A stretch of DNA of 64,000 nt from Paraburkholderia eburnea (GTDB lineage Bacteria; Pseudomonadota; Gammaproteobacteria; Burkholderiales; Burkholderiaceae). The stretch spans positions 62,001 to 126,000 of the forward strand of contig NZ_PQGA01000012.1 in the NCBI RefSeq assembly GCF_002917095.1, given 5' to 3'. How positions within the stretch are numbered: position 1 is the stretch's first letter; each line of letters starts with the position of its first letter. Below the pieces are notes generated by a model, which saw only the letters and a program-made list of their open reading frames with translations, was not told where the DNA came from and did not search any database. Made by a program: the position numbers and the translations under genes. Positions 44,669 to 55,416 of the stretch are shown in pieces.

Positions 44669-46192
44669 TCAGGCCGTTGCGACCGGAATCTTGCCGATCT
44701 TCGCCTGCCATTCGGCGGGGCCCGTCTTGTGGACCGAGGTACCCGACGAATCGACCGCGACCGTCACCGGCATGTCCTGGACGTCGAACTCGTAGATCGC
44801 TTCCATGCCGAGGTCTTCGAACGCGACGACCTTCGAGCCGCGAATCGCCTTCGACACGAGGTAAGCGGCGCCGCCCACGGCCATCAGGTAGGCGGCCTTG
44901 TGCTTCTTGATGGCCTCGATGGCGACCGGGCCGCGCTCGGCCTTGCCCACCATCGAGATGAGGCCCGTTTGCGAGAGCATGAGCTCCGTGAACTTGTCCA
45001 TGCGCGTGGCGGTGGTGGGGCCTGCCGGGCCAACCACTTCGTCGCGCACCGGATCGACCGGGCCGACGTAATAAATCACGCGGTTCTTGAAGTCCACCGG
45101 CAGCTGCTCGCCCTTGGCGAGCATATCGGCGATGCGCTTGTGCGCGGCGTCGCGGCCCGTGAGCATTTTGCCCGAGAGCAGCAGCGTCTGACCCGGCGTC
45201 CACGACGCGACTTCTTCCGGCGTGAGCGTGTTCAGATCGACGCGCTTGCTGGTTTCCGTGTTCGGTTCCCAGTTGACCTTCGGCCAGGCGTCGAGCGAGG
45301 GCGCTTCGAGCTTCGCCGGGCCCGAGCCGTCGAGCACGAAGTGCGCGTGGCGCGTGGCGGCGCAGTTCGGGATCATCGCGACGGGCTTCGAAGCCGCGTG
45401 CGTGGGCGCCGCGTGAATCTTCACGTCGAGGACGGTGGCCAGACCGCCCAGACCCTGCGCGCCGATACCAAGCGCGTTGACCTTCTCGTGCAGCTCGACA
45501 CGCAGTTCTTCGATCCAGTCCTTCGGACCGCGCTTGATGATGTCCTGGATGTCGATGGATTCCATCAACGATTCCTTCGCCATCAGCATCGCCTTTTCAG
45601 CGGTGCCGCCGATGCCGATGCCGAGCATGCCCGGCGGGCACCAGCCCGCGCCCATCGTCGGCACGGTCTTGAGGACCCAGTCCACGATCGAATCGGACGG
45701 GTTCAGCATGACGAACTTCGACTTGTTCTCCGAGCCGCCGCCCTTGGCCGCCACCTGAATGTCAACCTTGTCGCCCGGCACGATCTCGTAGTGGATCACG
45801 GCCGGCGTGTTGTCCTTGGTGTTCTTGCGGCCGCCTTCGGGCGGCGAAACGATCGACGCGCGCAGGACGTTGTCCGGGTTCAGGTAACCGCGGCGCACGC
45901 CTTCGTTGATCATGTCGGTGACGCCCATCGTCGCGCCGTCCCAACGCACATCCATGCCGACCTTCACGAAGATCGTGACGATGCCGGTGTCCTGGCAGAT
46001 CGGGCGGCGGCCTTCGGCGCACATGCGGCTGTTGGTGAGGATCTGCGCGATCGCGTCTTTCGCGGCCGGGCTTTCCTCCAGCTCATAGGCGCGACCCAGC
46101 GCCTCGATGTAGTCCTGCGGATGGTAGTAGCTGATGTACTGGAGCGAATCCGCGATGCTCTGGATCAGGTCTTCCTGCTTGATGACGGTCAT
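44669..46192 (-). CDS. fumA: Fumarate hydratase class I (iron-sulfur)
   Basis: This 507-residue [4Fe-4S] fumarase converts fumarate to malate. Signature segments include RPICQDTGIVTIFVKVG, GAGWCPPGMLGIGIGGT and IPNCAATRHAHFVLDGSG with conserved Cys residues, and the C-terminal VGPAGPTTATRMDKF. As an iron-dependent TCA enzyme it fits the surrounding iron genes and is a typical target of iron-sparing regulation. The terminator follows. Confidence 0.95.
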   Translation of the reverse strand: MTVIKQEDLIQSIADSLQYISYYHPQDYIEALGRAYELEESPAAKDAIAQILTNSRMCAEGRRPICQDTGIVTIFVKVGMDVRWDGATMGVTDMINEGVRRGYLNPDNVLRASIVSPPEGGRKNTKDNTPAVIHYEIVPGDKVDIQVAAKGGGSENKSKFVMLNPSDSIVDWVLKTVPTMGAGWCPPGMLGIGIGGTAEKAMLMAKESLMESIDIQDIIKRGPKDWIEELRVELHEKVNALGIGAQGLGGLATVLDVKIHAAPTHAASKPVAMIPNCAATRHAHFVLDGSGPAKLEAPSLDAWPKVNWEPNTETSKRVDLNTLTPEEVASWTPGQTLLLSGKMLTGRDAAHKRIADMLAKGEQLPVDFKNRVIYYVGPVDPVRDEVVGPAGPTTATRMDKFTELMLSQTGLISMVGKAERGPVAIEAIKKHKAAYLMAVGGAAYLVSKAIRGSKVVAFEDLGMEAIYEFDVQDMPVTVAVDSSGTSVHKTGPAEWQAKIGKIPVATA

Positions 46193-46259
46193 GGCTAGCT
46201 TCTATGGGGACGGGGTGATTCGAATCGTGGAATTTTTTATTGTCGGTCAGGCGCCGGTC

Positions 46260-46865
46260 TTATTCCGGCGTCGCAGCGTCGCGCACGGGCACCGGATGGC
46301 GCGCGGCGAGATCGTGATAATGCTCGGGATGCGTATGCGTAGTGAGGCGGTCGATCCAGGCCATCACCAGCGCGGACAGCAGGAAGGCGACGTGAATGGC
46401 CACTTGCCAGATCACCGTGCGCTCGGACACGGCATCCGGATTGATGAAGGTTTTCAGCAGATGAATCGATGAAATGCTGATGAGCGCCATCGCGAGCTTC
46501 ACCTTCAGCACGCCGGCGTTCACGTGATCGAGCCATTCGGGCTCGTCGGGATGGCCTTCCAGGCCCATGCGCGAGACAAAGGTCTCGTAGCCGCCGACGA
46601 TCACCATGATGAGCAGATTGGAAATCATCACCACGTCGATCAGGCCGAGCACGGCGAGCATGATGCTCGTCTCGTCGAGCGACATCGCGTGGGTCACGAG
46701 ATGCCAGACTTCCTTGATGAAGAGCACGCAGTAGACCGTCTGGGCGACGATCAGGCCCAGGTACAGCGGCACCTGGAGCCAGCGGCTCATGAAGATGATG
46801 CTGGGCAGCACACCCATGCGGCGGCGGGCGGGTGCGGCAGACGGCTCGGGGCGTGCGGCGGACAT
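46260..46865 (-). CDS. YqhA/UPF0114 family membrane protein
   Basis: The 201-residue integral membrane protein matches the UPF0114 (TIGR00645) family, with SRWLQVPLYLGLIVAQTVYCVLFIKE and a second pair of helices including VMISNLLIMVIVGGYETFVSR. Function is unknown. ATG 46865 (MSAARPEPS) is chosen; the open frame to 47015 adds Arg/Pro-rich residues without support. Confidence 0.85.
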   Translation of the reverse strand: MSAARPEPSAAPARRRMGVLPSIIFMSRWLQVPLYLGLIVAQTVYCVLFIKEVWHLVTHAMSLDETSIMLAVLGLIDVVMISNLLIMVIVGGYETFVSRMGLEGHPDEPEWLDHVNAGVLKVKLAMALISISSIHLLKTFINPDAVSERTVIWQVAIHVAFLLSALVMAWIDRLTTHTHPEHYHDLAARHPVPVRDAATPE

Positions 46866-47098
46866 GGGCGTTTCACATAGGGCGGAAATCGGGCAGGGTC
46901 CACGCGGCGCCGGGCGCGCCGCGCCGAGTCTGCCGGATTCCTGCAGGCTCGCGCCGTTCGCGCCGCAGCTCCGCAGGGGCCGGGCGGGCGCTATTGTAAC
47001 GCGTCGGCGCGACACTTCGCCGCGACGCAGGCAGCAAACCTGACAGCAAAACTTTCAGAGTCATTACGCCGGTGTCCGACGATGCTTCAGGACGCGAT

Positions 47099-48004
47099 TC
47101 AGGACGCGATGGGCGGCACGCGTTTCGTCTTGAGGCTGGCGAGCGCGATGCCCGCGATCACGCAGGCGAGCGCGACGCCATGCGCGGGCGTGGGCCGTTC
47201 GCCCAGAAACACCATGCCGTAGACGGCGGCGGCTACCGGCAGCACGGCCGTGAAGACGCCCGCGATGCTGCCCGGCACGTGCCGGATGCCCATCATCCAC
47301 AACACGAACGAGAACACGCTGGCCGACAGCCCATACCACAGCACGAGGCCCCAGATACCCACGGGCACGCTCGCATAGTCGAACGAGAATGCGCCGGACA
47401 GGCCGACCGGCAGCATCAGCAGGAAGCCGAACAGATGCGTGTACGCACAGATTTCGAGCGGCGCGAGCGTCTGCGTGAGACGGCGCGAAAGGATCACATA
47501 GAGCGATTCGCAGCAGACCGCGCCCAGCACCATCAGATTGCCGGTGAAGGAACCGGGGTTGGCCGTGCCCATACTGGCAGCCGGGTCCGCGTGCGCGAGA
47601 TTGATGACGGCGATGCCGACGATGGCCAGCGCGATTGACGCGAAGGCGCGCGCATCGGGCCGCTCACGCAGGAAGAGCCACGAGAACAGCGCGACCACGG
47701 CCGGAATGGTGCTCGTAATGACGCCCGCCGCGACGGCGCTGGTGCGATGCACGCCGCCCAGCATCAGCAGCGTAAACCCGAATGTACCGAAGAGCGCCTG
47801 CAGGAACAGATTCAGCCATTCGTCGCGCTTCACACGGCGCATACGGGCGAGGCGCAGCAGGGGCCAGAGCACCGCGAGCGCGATCACGAAGCGCAGCAGC
47901 GCGAACAGCTCAACGGGCAAAAACGCAACGATCGTTTTGCCGATGCCGACGTTGCTGCCCACGAGCAGCATGGCGGCGACGAGAAAAAGTGAATGGCGGT
48001 TCAA
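47099..48004 (-). CDS. EamA/DMT-family transporter
   Basis: The 301-residue protein has ten hydrophobic segments arranged as two EamA repeats (residues 5-140 and 155-290), the hallmark of drug/metabolite exporters. The substrate cannot be told from sequence. MNRHSLFLVAAMLLVGSNVGIGKTIV is a normal start for the family. Confidence 0.88.
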   Translation of the reverse strand: MNRHSLFLVAAMLLVGSNVGIGKTIVAFLPVELFALLRFVIALAVLWPLLRLARMRRVKRDEWLNLFLQALFGTFGFTLLMLGGVHRTSAVAAGVITSTIPAVVALFSWLFLRERPDARAFASIALAIVGIAVINLAHADPAASMGTANPGSFTGNLMVLGAVCCESLYVILSRRLTQTLAPLEICAYTHLFGFLLMLPVGLSGAFSFDYASVPVGIWGLVLWYGLSASVFSFVLWMMGIRHVPGSIAGVFTAVLPVAAAVYGMVFLGERPTPAHGVALACVIAGIALASLKTKRVPPIAS

Positions 48005-48130
48005 GCTGGAATCCTGGCGCTCAGATCAGTTAGCATTCTAAATGGCCGTTTAAGAGGTCGCTATCGCTAATCGGCGGCCGGCCGGCGCGCTGCGTAAGTA
48101 GCGGGTAAGTTGCGACGCTTAATCTTCAAC

Positions 48131-48156
48131 GCATGGACGCGCGTGCGGGTCCATGC
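48131..48156 (+). repeat. Leader hairpin upstream of acs
   Basis: Perfect 8-bp stem GCATGGAC / GTCCATGC with a 10-base loop, 150 bases before the acs start. The 48005-48304 gap otherwise shows no gene. Confidence 0.4.
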
Positions 48157-48304
48157 GAGACGCAGCAAAGAACCGCAGCAAAGAAACGCCGCAGGCGCCC
48201 GAACACAGCGGGCGCGGCGGCACACAGGAGACGGCGCGCGCGGGCATCGAAGATGCGGCGCGCGTCCACGAGTTTGACGTTTCATCTTCACCAAGGGGTT
48301 GTCG

Positions 48305-50287
<1,983 letters not shown>

Positions 50288-50317
50288 GTCGGCTTTAAAC
50301 CCGCTTTAAACGGGTTC

Positions 50318-50342
50318 AGGACGCCGCGCCTTGCGGCGTCCT
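50318..50342 (+). terminator. Terminator-like stem after acs
   Basis: Perfect 10-bp stem AGGACGCCGC / GCGGCGTCCT with a five-base loop but no T tract, 30 bases after acs. It may only partly stop transcription before the symporter genes. Confidence 0.45.
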
Positions 50343-50390
50343 CGCATTCATACCAATTGCCGCGCGTGCGCCTTTTTGCTACACAGGCGC

Positions 50391-50756
50391 ATGGCCGCGC
50401 CACACACCCAACCGCCGAACAATGTCAATCCCGTGCCCGAGCCGCCGCCGGTCAGCGCGGCGATGGCGCTCGCGCACCGGCGCTACTGGCGCTTTAACCT
50501 GGCGCTCATCGGCGTGCTCATGACGATCGGCTTTGCGGTCTCGTTCGTCGCGCCGCTGTTTGCGCGCGCCCTCGAAACCGTGCGCTTCGCCGGCTTCAGC
50601 CTGCCGTTCTACATCGGTGCGCAGGGAGCGATTCTGCTCTACGTGGCGCTGGTAGCCATCTATATCGTGCTGATGCAGCGCGCCGACCGCGAACTGCAGG
50701 CCGCGCGCGAAGCCGAAGACGCCATCCGCGACGCTCGCCAGGCGCCGCAACGATGA
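50391..50756 (+). CDS. DUF4212 small subunit of a sodium:solute symporter
   Basis: The 121-residue membrane protein has two hydrophobic helices (about residues 35-60 and 75-100) and the family block HRRYWRFNLALIGVLMTIGFAVSFVAPLFA. DUF4212 proteins are the small partner of VC_2705-type symporters. Its stop overlaps the large-subunit start (ATGA at 50753-50756), supporting a two-part transporter. ATG 50391 is favoured over the frame start at 50331. Confidence 0.9.
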   Translation: MAAPHTQPPNNVNPVPEPPPVSAAMALAHRRYWRFNLALIGVLMTIGFAVSFVAPLFARALETVRFAGFSLPFYIGAQGAILLYVALVAIYIVLMQRADRELQAAREAEDAIRDARQAPQR

Positions 50757-52771
50757 AGCTCGCGCATCGGCTTATCCGCTCCTACGCGTTTTATACGCTC
50801 GGCTTTCTCGCCTTCGTCTACGTGATGTGGCGCATCGAACGCGTCACCGGCCCCGGCATGTGGATCGGCTACGTGTTCCTGTTCGTGCCGATCGCAGTCT
50901 ATGCCGTGATCGGCCTGCTTTCGCGCACCTCGGATCTCGTCGAATACTACGTGGCGGGACGGCGCGTGCCCTCGTTCTTCAACGGCATGGCGACAGCCGC
51001 CGACTGGCTCTCGGCGGCCTCGTTCATCGGCCTCGCGGGCTCGCTTTACGCGAGCGGCTACGACGGCCTGGCGTACCTGATGGGCTGGACCGGCGGCTAC
51101 TGCCTCGTGGCCTTCCTGCTCGCGCCCTACGTGCGCAAACTCGCGCGCTACACCATCGCGGATTTTCTCGGCACGCGCTTCTCCAGCAACCTCGTGCGCG
51201 CGCTGGCGGTGCTCGCGACCATCCTCTGCTCGTTCGTCTACCTGGTCGCGCAGATCCAGGGCGTGGGGCTGATCGCCGTGCGCTTTATCGGCGTGGATTT
51301 CGCGATCGGCATCTTTTGCGGACTGGCGGGCATTCTGGTGTGTTCGTTTCTCGGCGGGATGCGCGCCGTCACATGGACCCAGGTGGCGCAGTACATCATC
51401 CTGATCGCGGCGATCCTGATTCCGGTTTCGTTGATCGCGCATCGAGATGGTCTGGGCTGGGTGCCGCAACTCGACTACGGCCGGGTGATGCAGCGTGTGG
51501 AAACGCTCGAACGCGACGTGCGCGATGCGAGCGCCGAAGCGAACGTGCGCGACGAATACCGCCTGCGCGCGGCGCTGTGGCAATCGCGCCTCGACGCGTT
51601 GCCGCGCTCGTATGTGGAAGAGAAGACGCGCCTCATCGATACGCTTGCGGACCTGCGCCGCCACAACGGTCCGCTGCGCGACATCGATACGCTCGAACGC
51701 GACATCGCGCATTTCCCGCGCGACGAGCAGGCCGCGCGCGCGGCGTGGACGCAGCAGCGCGACGACCTGCTGGCGCAGGCGGCGCCGCCCGTGCCGATGC
51801 ACGAAGCGTTTCCCGCCGAAAGCGACGACGCGCGGCGCATTCACGAGCGCAATTTTCTGTCGCTGCTGCTGTGCCTGTCGCTGGGCACGGCGAGCCTGCC
51901 GCACATTCTCACGCGCTACAACACGACGACCTCGGTGGCGTCGGCGCGCCGTTCGGTGGGCTGGACCTTGTTCTTCGTCGCGCTGTTTTATTTGACGGTG
52001 CCGGTGCTGGCGGTGCTGATGAAGTTCGAGATCCTTTCGCATCTGGTCGGGCTGCACTTCGACGATCTGCCGCATTGGGTGATGCAGTGGCGCCGCATCG
52101 AGCCGACCATGATCGGTATCGCCGATGTGAACGGCGACGGCATCGTGCACTGGAGCGACATCCGGATGCAGCCCGATATGGTGGTGCTGGCCGCGCCGGA
52201 AATTGCGGGGCTGCCTTATGTGATGTCGGGGCTGATTGCATCGGGCGCGCTCGCGGCGGCGCTATCGACGGCCGATGGATTGCTGCTGACGATTTCGAAC
52301 GTGCTTTCGCACGATGTTTATTACCATATGGTCGATCCGAATGCGTCGAGTCAACGGCGCGTGACGATGTCGAAGATATTGCTATTGGGCGTGGCGTTGT
52401 TTGCTTCGTGGGTGGCTTCGCTGAATGCGGGCAATATTTTATTTCTGGTGGGCGCGGCGTTTTCGCTGGCGGCTTCGAGTCTTTTTCCGGTGCTGGTGCT
52501 GGGGGTGTTCTGGAAGCGCACCACGCGGCTTGGCGCGGTGGCCGGGATGGTGGCGGGGCTTGGGGTGTGCGTGTATTACATCGTTTCGACTTATCCGTTC
52601 TTTACGCAGCTTACGGGGTTCGAAGGGGCGAGGTGGTGGGGCATCGAGCCGATTAGCTCTGGAGTGTTTGGCGTGCCCGCGGGGTTTCTGGTTGCGATTC
52701 TTGTGAGTCTGGTGGATCGGAAACCGGATGAGTACACGGTCGCGCTGGTGGATTATATTCGGCATCCTTAG
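50753..52771 (+). CDS. VC_2705-type sodium:solute symporter
   Basis: The 672-residue permease belongs to the SSS family, near ActP acetate permeases, with blocks such as FFNGMATAADWLSAASFIGLAGSLY and ADFLGTRFSSNLVRALAVLA. A soluble, charged helical insert spans about residues 246-360, and an EF-hand-like DVNGDGIVHWSD occurs at about 458-469. Adjacent acs suggests acetate or a similar acid as substrate. The last 500 bases use more A/T-ending codons than the first part. Confidence 0.9.
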   Translation: MKLAHRLIRSYAFYTLGFLAFVYVMWRIERVTGPGMWIGYVFLFVPIAVYAVIGLLSRTSDLVEYYVAGRRVPSFFNGMATAADWLSAASFIGLAGSLYASGYDGLAYLMGWTGGYCLVAFLLAPYVRKLARYTIADFLGTRFSSNLVRALAVLATILCSFVYLVAQIQGVGLIAVRFIGVDFAIGIFCGLAGILVCSFLGGMRAVTWTQVAQYIILIAAILIPVSLIAHRDGLGWVPQLDYGRVMQRVETLERDVRDASAEANVRDEYRLRAALWQSRLDALPRSYVEEKTRLIDTLADLRRHNGPLRDIDTLERDIAHFPRDEQAARAAWTQQRDDLLAQAAPPVPMHEAFPAESDDARRIHERNFLSLLLCLSLGTASLPHILTRYNTTTSVASARRSVGWTLFFVALFYLTVPVLAVLMKFEILSHLVGLHFDDLPHWVMQWRRIEPTMIGIADVNGDGIVHWSDIRMQPDMVVLAAPEIAGLPYVMSGLIASGALAAALSTADGLLLTISNVLSHDVYYHMVDPNASSQRRVTMSKILLLGVALFASWVASLNAGNILFLVGAAFSLAASSLFPVLVLGVFWKRTTRLGAVAGMVAGLGVCVYYIVSTYPFFTQLTGFEGARWWGIEPISSGVFGVPAGFLVAILVSLVDRKPDEYTVALVDYIRHP

Positions 52772-52892
52772 TTTTTGCGGTATCGGTATTTGATACTTGT
52801 AGTCCTGGTTTTTGAGCGTTTTTATCGGGATGGGGCGAGTGGGGCGTGGCGAACAAGAATGCGGTATCGCAATTCGCCTGGTGAGCTACCCG

Positions 52893-53492
52893 ATGATTCA
52901 TTTTTCTAAAAATCGCTGGTTTGACGATACGTTGGGCGTGGCGGTGTTGCTCGAAGTCGGCGACCTGGTTTTTATTCGCGTCAGGGCGAGGCCATTTTTA
53001 GAAGTGTCCGCCGCTACGGGATGCTGGAGCAATCACGTCGGGATCGTGGTCGATATGGCTGGCACGGAGCCGCTCATCGCCGAGAGTACGTTTCCTGTTT
53101 CGCGTTATACGACTTTGGGGCGTTTCGTCAGGCGGTCCGAGGCGGGGCGTTTTGCCGTATATCGGCTCGTGGGTGGAGGGTTGGAAGCGCAGCACGCAGA
53201 CATTCGTCGCGCAGCGAGAAGACGGATCGGCGTGCTTTATGACACGGGCTTCAATCTGCGATCTTCGCGGCAGTTCTGCTCGAGATTTGTCCGCGAAGTG
53301 CTGGCCGAGGCGGTGGGCGTGGAGATCGGCTGCGTGCAGACATTCGACGAGTTGTATGCGCGGCAACCTCACGCTGGGCTGACGTTCTGGAGGCTGTGGT
53401 TCTTCGGGCGAATTCCGTGGGGAAGGGAAACGGTCACGCCGGTAAGTCTGCTGAAGAGTGGACTGGTGCGGGCGGTGGTTGAGGTGGGGTGA
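52893..53492 (+). CDS. YebB/YiiX-like permuted NlpC/P60 cysteine hydrolase
   Basis: The 199-residue protein has the layout of permuted NlpC/P60 enzymes: a catalytic His in CWSNHVGIVVD and a Cys in SSRQFCSRFVREVLAEA, with EVGDLVFIR at the start. Such enzymes cleave cell-wall or lipid substrates; the exact one is not known. ATG 52893 has GGTGAGC upstream. The frame to 52812 uses TTG and is less supported. Third codon positions are AT-richer than in the surroundings. Confidence 0.72.
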   Translation: MIHFSKNRWFDDTLGVAVLLEVGDLVFIRVRARPFLEVSAATGCWSNHVGIVVDMAGTEPLIAESTFPVSRYTTLGRFVRRSEAGRFAVYRLVGGGLEAQHADIRRAARRRIGVLYDTGFNLRSSRQFCSRFVREVLAEAVGVEIGCVQTFDELYARQPHAGLTFWRLWFFGRIPWGRETVTPVSLLKSGLVRAVVEVG

Positions 53493-53524
53493 GTCGCCGA
53501 TTTCCTCTTTCGCCAGAAGCCTGC

Positions 53525-53530
53525 TATAAT
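53525..53530 (+). promoter_or_regulatory. -10 element of tRNA-Ser
   Basis: TATAAT at 53525-53530, 12 bases before the tRNA start. A TTTCCT about 18 bases upstream is a weak -35. Confidence 0.6.
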
Positions 53531-53542
53531 GCGCGTCCCGCA

Positions 53543-53633
53543 GGAGAGATGGATGAGCGGTTTAAGTCGCACGCCTGGAAAGCGTGTATAGGTTAATAAC
53601 CTATCGGGGGTTCGAATCCCCCTCTCTCCGCCA
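53543..53633 (+). tRNA. tRNA-Ser (anticodon GGA)
   Basis: 91 bases with acceptor stem GGAGAGA/TCTCTCC, a long variable arm, anticodon GGA in CTGGAAA, T-arm GGGGTTCGAATCCCC and encoded CCA. Serine tRNAs are frequent integration sites for mobile DNA. Confidence 0.97.
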
Positions 53634-54102
53634 CCTTATACCGCGAGGCTTCCACGGGTTTGGAAATCATGCTCGTGGGTAATTGCACGCAAAAGTTAGC
53701 CCCCTTCGCCTAAGTAGGCTAGGGGGCTTTTTTCGCTGCGGCAACGAAAAGAGCGCCGGGGCCATCGGATCGCCCGGCAACCTCCAACGGGCAATGCGGC
53801 GGTCCTACTTGCGAGATGCCACGCGCCGATTGGTGCTTTGGCGCGGCCCTGCCGCACTTTTCCGATTGGAGGAGCACGGTTTGCGCGCCGAGTCCGCCGC
53901 ACTCGCGACGACCGCGGCTTAACTAAGCTCAAGAAGCGCACACAAATTCGCAGCGCTCCGATTGATACATTCCTTTTGTCGCTAGAATCGGCGGCCCATT
54001 CGACGGACTCTCACGCGAAACAAATTGCGCACGCAACGGTTCATTCGTTGCGCATGAATGGCCTGTTTGCTGGCAATTCAGACAATAGGGAGGAACTAAG
54101 CA
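53634..54102. other. Non-coding stretch after tRNA-Ser
   Basis: No convincing gene. A terminator lies at 53698-53733. The stretch also has an inverted repeat CGCAACG/CGTTGCG near 54032-54052, just upstream of the toxin remnant. Small frames here show no recognised domain. Confidence 0.5.
53698..53733 (+). terminator. Terminator after tRNA-Ser
   Basis: AGCCCCCT / AGGGGGCT stem with a 15-base loop and a T tract. Confidence 0.85.
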
Positions 54103-54468
54103 ATGCCTTGGACATACAGCTAATCCACCGGCCGGCTCTCGCATGATGGAGCATTCATTGGACTAGGCTATTCAGGTCGCGGAGCAGGAAAGAACAATCC
54201 CGGTGCGCAGACGCAAATGATGATCGGCCCAATCCCGCGCGGCACCTACAAGATTCACGCCCCCTTCACGCATCCCCACTCAGGCGCTTACATAATGCGG
54301 CTGACCCCTGAGCAGGGGACGTTCACATTTGGTCGCTAGGGATTCATGATGCAGGGCGACAGCGTGCTCCATCCCGGCGAGGCTTCGGACGGCTGCATCA
54401 TTCAAAATCCTGGTGTTCGCCATCGCGTATGGGAAAGCGGAGACAGAATCCTGAAGGTGGAACTATGA
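54103..54468 (+). pseudogene. Broken Tlde1 (DUF2778) L,D-transpeptidase-like toxin gene
   Basis: Read through, the 121-codon frame has DUF2778/Tlde1 features: RLSHDGAFIGLGYSGRG, GPIPRGTYKI, and GDS followed by a SDGC catalytic block. Tlde1 toxins are type VI-secreted enzymes that damage peptidoglycan precursors. It has a good ribosome-binding site (GGAGG) but two in-frame stops, TAA at codon 7 (54121) and TAG at codon 79 (54337). The usual catalytic HGD reads QGD, a possible third lesion. The stop overlaps the next gene (ATGA at 54465). Confidence 0.8.
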
Positions 54469-54812
54469 AGTCACTCGCAATCACTGCCGCCCTTTTGCTA
54501 GTGGTCCCGGCCTTGTCTCTCGCGGCATCCCCAGCTCAATGCGTAAGCTGGCCCGTGAACATCGCACAGGCCAAGCTCAAGAACGAGGGCATCACCGATC
54601 CCACGAAGCTCGACGAATCGAAAACGCGCGCAGTTCGGCTCGCGTCGCAGAAGGTCGGCAAGGACCTGTATCGCGACGTGTACGACATTACCTTCTACGA
54701 GAAGTCTGGCCGCACGATCGAAGTCATTACGTCAAGCGAGGCATCATCGGTTGAGTGCTCGATGGGCAGCGTCGACGTGTTTGTCGTTTCGAAAAAGCTG
54801 GCAGACAACTAA
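54465..54812 (+). CDS. Periplasmic candidate immunity protein to the Tlde1-like toxin
   Basis: The 115-residue protein starts MKSLAITAALLLVVPALSLAAS, a clear signal peptide cleaved near residue 21. Two Cys remain in the mature part, probably forming a disulfide. Its ATG overlaps the toxin stop, an arrangement typical of effector-immunity pairs, and periplasmic location matches a peptidoglycan-targeting toxin. The frame is intact while the toxin is dead. I do not recognise its family by name, so the immunity role is inference from context. Confidence 0.6.
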   Translation: MKSLAITAALLLVVPALSLAASPAQCVSWPVNIAQAKLKNEGITDPTKLDESKTRAVRLASQKVGKDLYRDVYDITFYEKSGRTIEVITSSEASSVECSMGSVDVFVVSKKLADN

Positions 54813-54859
54813 CACTACACTCGTGTACTGCGCCTGCGTCGCATTCGTTTTGCGGGGCG

Positions 54860-54881
54860 GGCCAGCCAGCTTGGCCTTTTC
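54860..54881 (+). terminator. Possible terminator after the immunity gene
   Basis: GGCCA / TGGCC 5-bp stem with a 7-base loop followed by TTTTCT. Weak. Confidence 0.35.
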
Positions 54882-55061
54882 TGACTCCCCCGCGAGCGGG
54901 CGCCCCTTTGCAGAGCGAGCCATTGGGGTTGCAATCGACTAGCTTTTCCCCGCGCCCGCATGGGTGTTGGGGTGGGTAATTGCCCCCTTTCGCAACCTTC
55001 AAAAACCCCGAAAATCGGGCCTCCGTCAGGGATTCGATTGCCCAGAAAAAAACTTGAGAGG

Positions 55062-55094
55062 CCCCGCCCAATCGCACCGATTGGCGGGGTTTTT
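55062..55094 (+). terminator. Terminator between the accessory segment and the porin gene
   Basis: CCCCGC(C)CAATCG / CGATTGGCGGGG stem with one bulged C and TTTTT after it. Confidence 0.8.
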
Positions 55095-55416
55095 GGCTTT
55101 GTCACCAGCCGGCATATCAGCCAGGTGCGGCGCAGCCACCACGGAATCAGTTCTGCGCGCCGGATCACCATGGCCAGCCATTGCGCGACAAGCCCAGACG
55201 CCACCCCGCCGCGCATCGGCGCTCGCATTAAATCCGCCCAAAGCGGCCAATACAAAACCCAGCGCCATTGCAAAGCAATGAAGAATTGATTCGTTCACTG
55301 CACAGCATCCGTTCCGTATCGTTGCCAGCCTGGCCCCGCCGATCCGCCTCAAAAGTATCCGGCAGGACGGCATCACTGGACTCAACAACATCTCGCACAT
55401 GCTACGGAGCTCGCCT

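Larger units (their letters stand above)
54813..55416. other. Non-coding stretch between the immunity gene and the porin gene
   Basis: I see no supported gene in about 600 bases. A hairpin with T tract (CCCCGCCCAATCG / CGATTGGCGGGG, 55062-55094) is the clearest feature. Open frames on both strands have no recognisable domain and no ribosome-binding site. Confidence 0.5.

Noticed and set aside
54815..55273. 152-codon minus-strand frame with Trp/Leu-rich residues
   Set aside because: No ribosome-binding site, no recognised domain, and it runs through a terminator stem.
53543..55400. tRNA-Ser attachment-site duplication
   Set aside because: I looked for a second copy of the tRNA 3' end in this stretch and saw none.
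53634..55400. Prophage remnant
   Set aside because: No integrase, structural or lysis gene could be supported. Only the Tlde1-like pair and empty DNA are seen.
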